In this document: one piece after another, positions 1-5,184 of the stretch
Layout: every line of letters begins with the position of its first letter
Numbering within the stretch: position 1 is the first letter of the stretch
NCBI GenBank assembly: GCA_016926455.1
Contig: JAFGOO010000213.1
Location: forward strand, 1 to 12,176
DNA length: 12,176 nt
Origin: Methanosarcinaceae archaeon
GTDB taxonomy: Archaea > Halobacteriota > Methanosarcinia > Methanosarcinales > Methanosarcinaceae
Direction of reading: 5' to 3'
The notes under the pieces: generated by a model
What the model was told of the DNA's origin: nothing
Database searches by the model: none
The model's input: the letters and a program-made list of their open reading frames with translations, nothing else
Made by a program: the position numbers and the translations under genes

Positions 1-258
1 GTATGCAGAATCCCGAAGAGATTCTATGATCTCATCCCATATTCCTTCTTCTGACCACCTTCTCAATCTTCTCCATGCTGTAACCCCAGCACCATAACAA
101 GGTGGCAGATCTCGCCACCGACAACCTGTGATCAGTACAAAGAGAATACCATTGATGACCTTACGGTCATCAGCTCTCTTTCTTCCGGTTATCGGTTGTG
201 GTGGTAAAAATCGTTTAATAAACTTCCACTGTTCATCCGACAGTTCTTTAAATCCCAT
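1..258 (-). CDS. IS5-type transposase, N-terminal part (runs off the window)
   Basis: Reading the minus strand from an ATG at 256-258 gives 86 uninterrupted codons to the window edge, beginning MGFKELSDEQWKFIKRFLPP. The N-terminal pattern 'LSDEQWxxIxxxLPP', then 'RKxxDDRxVINGILFVLxTGCRWRDLPP' and 'WRRLRRWxxxGIWDEI', is the DUF4096-type N-terminal domain of IS5/IS402-like transposases. The DDE catalytic domain would lie beyond the left edge, so intactness cannot be judged. A GGGG ribosome-binding run at 265-268 sits 6 nt before the ATG, and a TATA-like box lies at 291-300. The + strand reading of the same bases is a shadow. The family call is firm; whether the element is active is unknown. Confidence 0.85.
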   Translation of the reverse strand, partial: MGFKELSDEQWKFIKRFLPPQPITGRKRADDRKVINGILFVLITGCRWRDLPPCYGAGVTAWRRLRRWSEEGIWDEIIESLRDSAY

Positions 259-279
259 TCAAATCCCCATACTACTATT

Positions 280-299
280 GTATAAAGGGGTATTTATAC
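280..299. repeat. Inverted repeat near the IS5 element end
   Basis: GTATAAA (280-286) and TTTATAC (293-299) are perfect complements separated by six bases. The position just outside the transposase start suggests part of the element's terminal region, but the opposite end is outside the window, so no terminal inverted repeat can be confirmed. The right arm overlaps the transposase TATA box. Confidence 0.4.
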
Positions 300-300
300 T
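291..300 (-). promoter_or_regulatory. TATA-like box for the IS5-type transposase
   Basis: On the minus strand this reads AGTATAAATA, a good archaeal TATA box. About 25 nt downstream would place transcription start near 268-272, giving a very short leader that still contains the GGGG ribosome-binding run. This is inferred from spacing only. Confidence 0.5.
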
Positions 301-311
301 TATGAAACCAG

Positions 312-327
312 TTCGTTATTAAACGAA
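312..327. repeat. Short palindrome upstream of dut
   Basis: TTCGTT (312-317) and AACGAA (322-327) form a perfect dyad with a four-base centre, ATTA. It lies 80 bases before the dut start and between the IS5 fragment and dut. It could be an operator or an element boundary; nothing in the sequence decides between them. Confidence 0.3.
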
Positions 328-407
328 ACAAAATGCCTCGGACCGCACTTCAAAAGCATAACCTAGATTCGCAACATTAATAATCAATATGAACACTATA
401 AATCGAT

Positions 408-920
408 ATGACACTGTTATCCAAAGTTGAACTAACCGAATTAATCTCTGGAACTCCTCCTCTTGTTGAGAGCATGATAGACCCTGGAATACAGATTCAA
501 CCCAACGGTGTCGAAATGACACTTAAGCAGGTGGAAATACTCGATGGCACCGGAGCAATTGATTTTGATAATTCCAGCCGAAAAATACCAGATAGCAGGA
601 TTCTTGAATTCGGGAGTGATGAATGGATACACCTTCCGGAGGGCTGTTATAAGGTACTCTTTAACGAGATCGTGAACATTCCAAGGAATCTGGCAGCCAC
701 CGCAAAACCTAGGTCGAGCCTGCTCCGTTGTGGTGCTACCCTTGAAACAGCAGTATGGGATGCAGGATACCGGGGGCGCAGTGAAAGCATGCTTGTTGTT
801 CATAATCCTTTGGGCTTTAAGCTTAAGAAGAATGCACGAATCATGCAGCTTTTGTTCTATCATCTAAAAAGCGAAGTTTCTGCAGGATATTCAGGCAGAT
901 ACCAGAATGAAAATATCTAA
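408..920 (+). CDS. dut: dUTP diphosphatase, archaeal type (dUTPase/dCTP deaminase superfamily)
   Basis: A 170-residue protein of the trimeric dUTPase/Dcd fold. It would hydrolyse dUTP to dUMP and pyrophosphate, lowering uracil incorporation into DNA and feeding dTMP synthesis in the cytoplasm. Visible motifs: QPNGVEMTL (31-39, motif 1-like), AKPRSSLLRCGA (99-110, the phosphate-binding RSSL block), WDAGYRGRSE (117-126, with the catalytic-type Asp118 and nucleoside-site Tyr121), a beta strand RIMQLLF (144-150), and a C-terminal YSGRYQNE (161-168) like the flexible closing tail. Length fits the short archaeal Dut group rather than the roughly 200-residue bifunctional Dcd-Dut. The ATG at 408 has no Shine-Dalgarno, so it may be leaderless. 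A pure dCTP deaminase is the alternative; the WDAGYRG motif and lack of the usual Dcd N-terminus favour dUTPase. Confidence 0.85.
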   Translation: MTLLSKVELTELISGTPPLVESMIDPGIQIQPNGVEMTLKQVEILDGTGAIDFDNSSRKIPDSRILEFGSDEWIHLPEGCYKVLFNEIVNIPRNLAATAKPRSSLLRCGATLETAVWDAGYRGRSESMLVVHNPLGFKLKKNARIMQLLFYHLKSEVSAGYSGRYQNENI

Positions 921-929
921 TTTAGTGAA

Positions 930-1020
930 CTACCACATCATAAATAGCTTGCTTCCGGTTTCAAAGAACACACGCTGATTTCTCCACAGGCTTTAAATCG
1001 GGAAGTTGCTGCCCTACTAC
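930..1020 (-). pseudogene. Probable TnpB C-terminal remnant (IS200/IS605-type)
   Basis: The minus strand reads VVGQQLPDLKPVEKSACVL in one frame (1020 to about 964), meets TGA, and continues after a one-base shift as ETGSKLFMMW with a TAG stop at 930-932. 'KPVE' followed by 'E(T/A)GS' near the end is a pattern I know from archaeal TnpB tails. The stop lies inside GTGAACTAC (+ strand 925-933), exactly as at the right-hand TnpB tail of this window (12047-12055), where the CTA complementing the stop is at the same place. No upstream TnpB domain survives, so this is a decayed stub. It overlaps a competing + strand reading, which lowers certainty. Confidence 0.5.
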
Positions 1021-1213
1021 GTTACATTGCTGACTTATTAGGCTTTACATATACTGATATAGAATGGTATTCATCACAAGAGTTATCGAGCCTAATAAGT
1101 AACAATCCCATATATATTTTGATGTGACTACAGACATTGACGTAATTCGTCTTCCTTTTGAAAACGTTGGTTTTCTTACTTCAAAGATGATAAAACCAGA
1201 CAATTTACCATGA
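948..1213 (+). pseudogene. Possible frameshifted coding remnant, unrecognised
   Basis: The 355-base gap between dut and aroA' contains a stretch open for 59 codons (948-1124, stop 1125-1127) that includes NREVAALLRYIADLLGF and TDIEWYSSQELSSLI, a plausible helical protein. Around 1115-1121 the apparent sense moves to another frame, giving FDVTTDIDVIRLPFENVGF and ending at TGA 1211-1213. There is no ATG, no ribosome-binding site and no recognised family. Its first third lies over the minus-strand TnpB stub, so part of it may be chance. I cannot assign a function; a broken gene is the best reading. Confidence 0.3.
1033..1100. repeat. Perfect 12-bp inverted repeat with 44-base spacer
   Basis: ACTTATTAGGCT (1033-1044) is the exact reverse complement of AGCCTAATAAGT (1089-1100). 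A further outer pair, GTTAC (1021-1025) and GTAAC (1099-1103), partly overlaps it. A 12-bp perfect match over so short a distance is unlikely by chance in a non-coding gap. It could be a small-RNA stem, a miniature element's ends, or a terminator-like structure after dut. Confidence 0.6.
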
Positions 1214-1245
1214 ACTAAAATTCTTGAAGTTTACCTTCCAAAAAG

Positions 1246-1256
1246 TTATTTAATAT
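1246..1256 (+). promoter_or_regulatory. TATA-like box for aroA' (leaderless start)
   Basis: TTATTTAATAT is centred about 25 bases before the aroA' ATG at 1276, the usual TATA-to-start distance in archaea. The bases just before the ATG carry no Shine-Dalgarno, so transcription probably begins at or next to the start codon. Inferred from spacing. Confidence 0.5.
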
Positions 1257-1275
1257 CAAACTCTATTCCACTTCT

Positions 1276-2067
1276 ATGAGTGAAATTGGCAAATCTGTGA
1301 GGATGGAACGTATATTTGATCGAAATAGCGGCAAAACAATTATAATTCCAATGGACCATGGTGTGGGTGCAGGCCCCCTCAAAGGCCTGATAGATATGCC
1401 TTCCACAGTGAACAAGGTTGCAGAAGGTGGTGCAAATGCAGTACTCGGGCACATGGGACTACCTAAATACGGACACCGAGGCTATGGACACGATGTAGGG
1501 CTTATTATCCACCTCTCGGCTTCAACTTCTCTTGGACCAGACCCAAACCACAAAGTACTGGTGACCACTGTCGAAGAAGCGATTAAAGTGGGGGCTGATG
1601 GAGTATCGGTTCACATAAATGTGGGTGCAGAAGACGAAGCTGATATGCTTCAGGACCTTGGTTTTGTAGCAAGGAAATGCGACGAATGGGGAATGCCACT
1701 TCTTGCAATGATGTATCCAAGGGGTGAAAAGGTTACCTCCGAACATAACGTTGAATACATAAAACATGCTGCGAGGATTGGTGCAGAACTCGGTGCTGAC
1801 ATTGTCAAGACGAACTATACAGGAGACATTGATACGTTTTCAGAAGTGGTCAATGGATGCCCAGTGCCAGTTATTATTGCAGGCGGACCACAAATGGATA
1901 ACGAACATGAACTTCTTCAAATGGTATATGACTCACTTCAGGCAGGCGGAAGGGGAGTTGCAATCGGAAGAAATGTTTTCCAGTCAGATGATCCGATAGC
2001 TCTAGTCTCAAATATCTCAAAAATCACACACCATGGTATGACTGTAGAAGAAATACTACACTCTTGA
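1276..2067 (+). CDS. aroA': 2-amino-3,7-dideoxy-D-threo-hept-6-ulosonate (ADH) synthase
   Basis: A 263-residue DeoC/FbaB-type class I aldolase. In methanogens this enzyme condenses 6-deoxy-5-ketofructose 1-phosphate with L-aspartate semialdehyde to give ADH, which AroB' turns into 3-dehydroquinate for aromatic amino acids, replacing the DAHP route. Active-site residues are visible: Asp27 in PMDHG, Tyr147 in MMYPRGE and the Schiff-base Lys178 in DIVKTNY. All three are offset by six from Asp33, Tyr153 and Lys184 of the M. jannaschii enzyme as I recall it, so the site is complete. Phosphate-binding IIAGGPQ and GGRGVAIGRNVFQ follow in the C-terminal half. The aroB' partner is not downstream; aroA' instead converges on a radical SAM gene. 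A plain fructose-bisphosphate aldolase is the alternative, less likely given length and the methanogen context. Confidence 0.87.
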   Translation: MSEIGKSVRMERIFDRNSGKTIIIPMDHGVGAGPLKGLIDMPSTVNKVAEGGANAVLGHMGLPKYGHRGYGHDVGLIIHLSASTSLGPDPNHKVLVTTVEEAIKVGADGVSVHINVGAEDEADMLQDLGFVARKCDEWGMPLLAMMYPRGEKVTSEHNVEYIKHAARIGAELGADIVKTNYTGDIDTFSEVVNGCPVPVIIAGGPQMDNEHELLQMVYDSLQAGGRGVAIGRNVFQSDDPIALVSNISKITHHGMTVEEILHS

Positions 2068-2079
2068 GTAATACTAATC

Positions 2080-2087
2080 TTTTTTTT
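2080..2087 (+). terminator. T-run terminator between aroA' and the radical SAM gene
   Basis: Eight consecutive T begin 12 bases after the aroA' TGA, typical of archaeal U-tract termination. No stem precedes it. The run reaches the stop codon of the converging minus-strand gene (TAA at 2086-2088), so the two genes are separated by only 18 bases. Confidence 0.5.
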
Positions 2088-3102
2088 AAAGATCAATGTG
2101 AGGTACTAGATCACAGCCTGTACAGGGAAGGCACATTGTCTGTGCAACATCGGCCCTGAGCCCATATTTGTCAAGAATACTGCGCGTCATCTTTGCAAGT
2201 TTGAGAAGGCGTTCTGCACTGGGTCTTATAGTCGTTGTTTCACCTTCACGGAGTGGATGCGGATTTATTGCGCGGAGTATTGGGATAACACCAATATCTG
2301 CCAATTCTTCGACTCCCGCTCTCACAGTTTCGTCAGTCTCACCAAGTCCGATAATAAAGTTAGAATATACATGGTTTCTACCGAATATCTCAACTGCCTC
2401 TTTTAATGCCTTAAGTATGAAATCAAGTGAGAAGTCCCCGCATACCTTTTTAAAAATTTCTCTGTCCATTGTTTCAACATTGTATTTAACTTCAGAAACA
2501 CCGGCATTGTGAAGTTTTTGTGAAGATTCTTTGGTGGGAACTACTGAAACACCAATAGGTACGTTGTATTTTTCCTTAAGCACCCGCACAATTCCAACTG
2601 CACGGTCGACCTCATACTCGGGTGATTTTTCAACACCTGATGTCAGTGAAATTGCCTTTAGTTCACCTGCCTTAAAGACATTGTCCACAATTTTTAAGAT
2701 ATCGTCCTTGCTTTTTACTTTTCCTTTGAGTTTCGGAACAGGGCAGAATTTGCAGTCATAGATACATTTCTCACAGAGTGTAATATATGCCTGTTTTGGA
2801 CAGTGGGCAAGGGCGGTCTCAATTTCCCCACGTACAATCTCGATACCATCCTTTTTTATTACAACCCCCTTATCCAGCTTCTTGACCTTAAGTGGTGAAT
2901 CTTTGTTAATACCAAGTCTCACGCGATGTTTACCGGATTTGAAGAAAAAGGAACTCTTTCCAGCATCCGGCCCAGCTGTTGAACTTAAATTTGTTCCTAG
3001 AACTGAGGCATCCACATCAGCCGATCCGATTGATAACAGCATAGCTTTTATTTCGGCATTCATGTTGCTATTCATAGATTCTAACATCAAATACCAACTC
3101 AC
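2086..3102 (-). CDS. Radical SAM protein with C-terminal CxxCxxC, function unknown
   Basis: A 338-residue radical SAM enzyme. The 4Fe-4S/SAM loop is CIYDCKFC (Cys113, Cys117, Cys120, CX3CX2C). 'ISLTSGVEKSPE' (151-162) matches the SAM-binding GGE-type strand, and FIIGLGETDETV (249-260) plus RAINPHPL resemble the BioB/LipA/HydE-like barrel. The extreme C-terminus has Cys324, Cys327 and Cys330 (CLPCTGC), suitable for a second iron-sulphur cluster. Roughly residues 20-100 precede the barrel and are not recognised. I know no assigned reaction; a cofactor-modifying role is only inference. The longest frame starts at GTG 3102; ATG at 3087, preceded by GTGAG about 8 bases away, or ATG at 3075 are plausible alternatives. 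A TnpB stub ends 7 bases upstream, so the promoter region may be element-derived. Confidence 0.8.
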   Translation of the reverse strand: MSWYLMLESMNSNMNAEIKAMLLSIGSADVDASVLGTNLSSTAGPDAGKSSFFFKSGKHRVRLGINKDSPLKVKKLDKGVVIKKDGIEIVRGEIETALAHCPKQAYITLCEKCIYDCKFCPVPKLKGKVKSKDDILKIVDNVFKAGELKAISLTSGVEKSPEYEVDRAVGIVRVLKEKYNVPIGVSVVPTKESSQKLHNAGVSEVKYNVETMDREIFKKVCGDFSLDFILKALKEAVEIFGRNHVYSNFIIGLGETDETVRAGVEELADIGVIPILRAINPHPLREGETTTIRPSAERLLKLAKMTRSILDKYGLRADVAQTMCLPCTGCDLVPHIDL

Positions 3103-3109
3103 ATTTTAA

Positions 3110-3166
3110 TCATTCATAAAGGTATGGATACTGAATCTTGATGTTGATTGCGGCATTGATATCCCT
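3110..3166 (-). pseudogene. TnpB zinc-finger-region stub (IS200/IS605-type remnant)
   Basis: The minus strand from 3166 encodes RDINAAINIKIQYPYLYE and ends in TGA at 3110-3112. 'DRDINAAINI' is the signature that follows the second CxxC pair of the zinc finger in TnpB/IS605 OrfB proteins. The bases upstream (3167 onward) no longer encode the CPxCG part, so only this scrap survives. It ends 7 bases before the GTG of the radical SAM gene on the same strand. Confidence 0.7.
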
Positions 3167-3254
3167 ATAGTACGAAAGGGGACTTCTCGGCTTATAAGTT
3201 AAATATTTTGTCCACATAAAATTGTGTAAACTTTTAGATGTTACTAATAATTAA

Positions 3255-3283
3255 GTTGTATAATATTCTCGATACAATTAAAT
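3255..3283. promoter_or_regulatory. Dyad 1 upstream of glyS (operator or leader hairpin)
   Basis: TTGTAT (3256-3261) and ATACAA (3272-3277) face each other across ten bases, with a trailing TTAAAT. The left arm runs into ATAATATT, so the dyad could cover a TATA box. Dyad 2 begins 46 bases downstream in the same orientation and shares GTTGTAT and GATACAATTA. Repetition of the whole unit argues for a protein-binding site pair. Confidence 0.5.
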
Positions 3284-3300
3284 GTAATGGAAATATCGAT

Positions 3301-3325
3301 GTTGTATCATTTTGATACAATTAGA
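3301..3325. promoter_or_regulatory. Dyad 2 upstream of glyS (perfect 7-bp stem, 5-base loop)
   Basis: TTGTATC (3302-3308) and GATACAA (3314-3320) are perfect complements around ATTTT. The unit is 28 bases before the glyS start. As DNA it is a symmetric operator candidate; as RNA it would be a compact hairpin just upstream of the ribosome-binding site at 3338-3341. Confidence 0.55.
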
Positions 3326-3337
3326 TATCCAATATAT

Positions 3338-3341
3338 GAGG
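3338..3341 (+). promoter_or_regulatory. Ribosome-binding site of glyS
   Basis: GAGG seven bases before ATG 3349 fixes the glyS start and shows that its mRNA has a real 5' leader, unlike aroA'. Confidence 0.65.
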
Positions 3342-3348
3342 ATTTACC

Positions 3349-5103
3349 ATGGACAGGTATGAGCAAGTTATAGAACTAGCAAAAAGGCGCGGTTTTTTAT
3401 GGAATTCTTTTGAACTATATGGAGGAACTGCAGGATTTTATGATTACGGTCCACTTGGCAGTACCTTGAAGCGTAGGATAGAACATATATGGCGCGATCT
3501 TTATGTGATTCAAGAAGGCTTCCTGGAAATCGAAACACCAACAATCGGTATTGAGGATGTGTTTGTGGCATCTGGACATGTTGGTGGTTTTTCCGATCCT
3601 TTATGCGAATGCATAAAATGCAGTGAGGCTTTTAGGGCAGATCATTTAGTGGCTAGTATTGTTGAAGTCCCTGACACCCTAAGCAACAAAGAACTGGATA
3701 TGATCATCAAAGAGAATGGCATCAAATGTCCGGAGTGCGGTGGAGAACTGGGGAATGTATATGAGTTCAACCTTATGTTCAAGACAACTATCGGACCCGG
3801 TAGTGGTCGGACTGGATACATGAGACCGGAAACAGCACAGGGTATGTTTATCAACTTCCAAAGACTCTCACGCTTTTATCGTGATAAGCTGCCCTTCGGG
3901 GTTACCCAGATTGGCAAGTCCTATAGAAATGAGATATCTCCAAGGCAGGGGGTTATCAGGCTTCGAGAATTCACACAGGCAGAGGCGGAGATATTCATTG
4001 ATCCTCGGGATAAAAAACACAGAGATTTTGAAAGGTTTGCAGTTACCATTGTAAACCTGTATTCAGAGGAAGGGCAGGATAACGGTTTTGTGGAGCAGAT
4101 GACACTTGGGGATGCTGTTAATAGGGGTATTGTTGCTCACGAGTTCTTAGCGTACCATATCGCACTGACTAATCTTTTCCTTCAGCGTATTGGTATATCC
4201 CAAGCTAAACTCAGGTTCAGGCAGCACAAAAGAGATGAAATGGCACATTATGCTATTGACTGCTGGGACGCCGAGATAGAGACCGATAGATTCGGCTGGA
4301 TAGAGGTCGTGGGGATTGCAGACAGGACAGATTATGACGTAAATGCACACTCAAAGATGAGCAAGACAGAACTTGCTGTATATGTAGAATATGATGAACC
4401 TAGAATAGTTACCAACTTTATGGTAAAACCGGATATGGGCAAACTCGGTCCAGTTTTCAAGGGAAAAGCAAAGGCAGTGTCAGAAGCCCTTAAGATCCTT
4501 CCACAGGAAGAACTTGAAAAAGATGAGATAACGGTTGTTATTGATGGTGAGGAAATCACTGTTCCGCCAGATGTGGTGGAGTTTGCAGAGGAGACCGTTA
4601 AAGTTAGCGGTGAGACGGTTGTTCCCCATGTGATCGAGCCATCTTATGGCATTGACAGGATATTATACTGTGTTATGGAACATGCTTTTGACGAAGAGAT
4701 GGTCGTTGCAAATGAGAACGATGAAAATCCAGAGAAAGAAGAACGTATTGTTCTGAGATTTAAAAGTGAGGTTGCACCTGTCCAAGTCGCAGTTCTGCCG
4801 CTTCTTACACGAAGCGAATTGATGATTCCGGCAAAGGAGATCGTGATGCAGGTTCGTGAAAGAGGTCTGCTAGTAACCTATGACGATTCCGGAACCATAG
4901 GGCGGCGGTACAGACGAAATGATGAGATTGGTACACCTTATTCGATAACCATCGATTACCAGTCCCTTGATGACGAAACTGTGACCATCAGGGACCGCGA
5001 TACCATGATGCAGGTCCGTGCACCCATTAAAGGAATCTCTGATTTGTTATATAATCTGGTATATAAGGGGAAAAAATTTGAAACCTCAGGAATGCCAATC
5101 TAA
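3349..5103 (+). CDS. glyS: Glycyl-tRNA synthetase (class II, dimeric type)
   Basis: A 584-residue alpha2-type glycyl-tRNA synthetase, charging tRNA-Gly with glycine. Domains in order: N-terminal class II start AKRRGFLWNSFELYGG (11-26) with YDYGPLG; a zinc-binding insertion with Cys88/Cys91 and Cys127/Cys130 (KCPECG); MRPETAQGMFINF (158-170); motif 2 SYRNEISPRQGVIRLREF (191-208); motif 3 EPSYGIDRILY near residue 430; and a C-terminal HGTP anticodon-binding domain (VAVLPLLTRSELM onward, with DDSGTIGRRYRRNDEIGTPY-type sequence). All catalytic motifs are present and the length is normal for archaea. The gene stands alone with its own 246-base upstream region carrying two dyads, which suggests dedicated control. 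hef follows after 81 bases in the same direction. Confidence 0.95.
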   Translation: MDRYEQVIELAKRRGFLWNSFELYGGTAGFYDYGPLGSTLKRRIEHIWRDLYVIQEGFLEIETPTIGIEDVFVASGHVGGFSDPLCECIKCSEAFRADHLVASIVEVPDTLSNKELDMIIKENGIKCPECGGELGNVYEFNLMFKTTIGPGSGRTGYMRPETAQGMFINFQRLSRFYRDKLPFGVTQIGKSYRNEISPRQGVIRLREFTQAEAEIFIDPRDKKHRDFERFAVTIVNLYSEEGQDNGFVEQMTLGDAVNRGIVAHEFLAYHIALTNLFLQRIGISQAKLRFRQHKRDEMAHYAIDCWDAEIETDRFGWIEVVGIADRTDYDVNAHSKMSKTELAVYVEYDEPRIVTNFMVKPDMGKLGPVFKGKAKAVSEALKILPQEELEKDEITVVIDGEEITVPPDVVEFAEETVKVSGETVVPHVIEPSYGIDRILYCVMEHAFDEEMVVANENDENPEKEERIVLRFKSEVAPVQVAVLPLLTRSELMIPAKEIVMQVRERGLLVTYDDSGTIGRRYRRNDEIGTPYSITIDYQSLDDETVTIRDRDTMMQVRAPIKGISDLLYNLVYKGKKFETSGMPI

Positions 5104-5128
5104 AACACTTTCACACTGCTTTCCGCAG

Positions 5129-5137
5129 GTTTAAAAG
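5129..5137 (+). promoter_or_regulatory. Possible TATA box for hef
   Basis: GTTTAAAAG lies in the 81-base glyS-hef gap, about 50 bases before the hef ATG, which would give a leader of roughly 25 bases. No Shine-Dalgarno is obvious before ATG 5185. Weak evidence; read-through from glyS is also possible. Confidence 0.3.
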
Positions 5138-5184
5138 CTTGAAGGTCATATTTGTTTTAAGCAAGAGAATCATAGAAAACAAAT

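Noticed and set aside
128..322. 64-residue + strand ORF over the IS5 fragment
   Set aside because: It is antisense to a clearly transposase-like minus-strand frame and has no protein-like motif.
396..403. CTATAAAT before dut as its TATA box
   Set aside because: It is only about 5 bases from the ATG, too close to direct a start at or upstream of 408.
441..863. 140-residue minus-strand ORF inside dut
   Set aside because: Shadow of dut; the dUTPase motifs on the + strand are unambiguous.
3255..3325. The two glyS-upstream dyads as a CRISPR or T-box element
   Set aside because: Only two unequal units without regular spacers, and no T-box specifier or antiterminator features.
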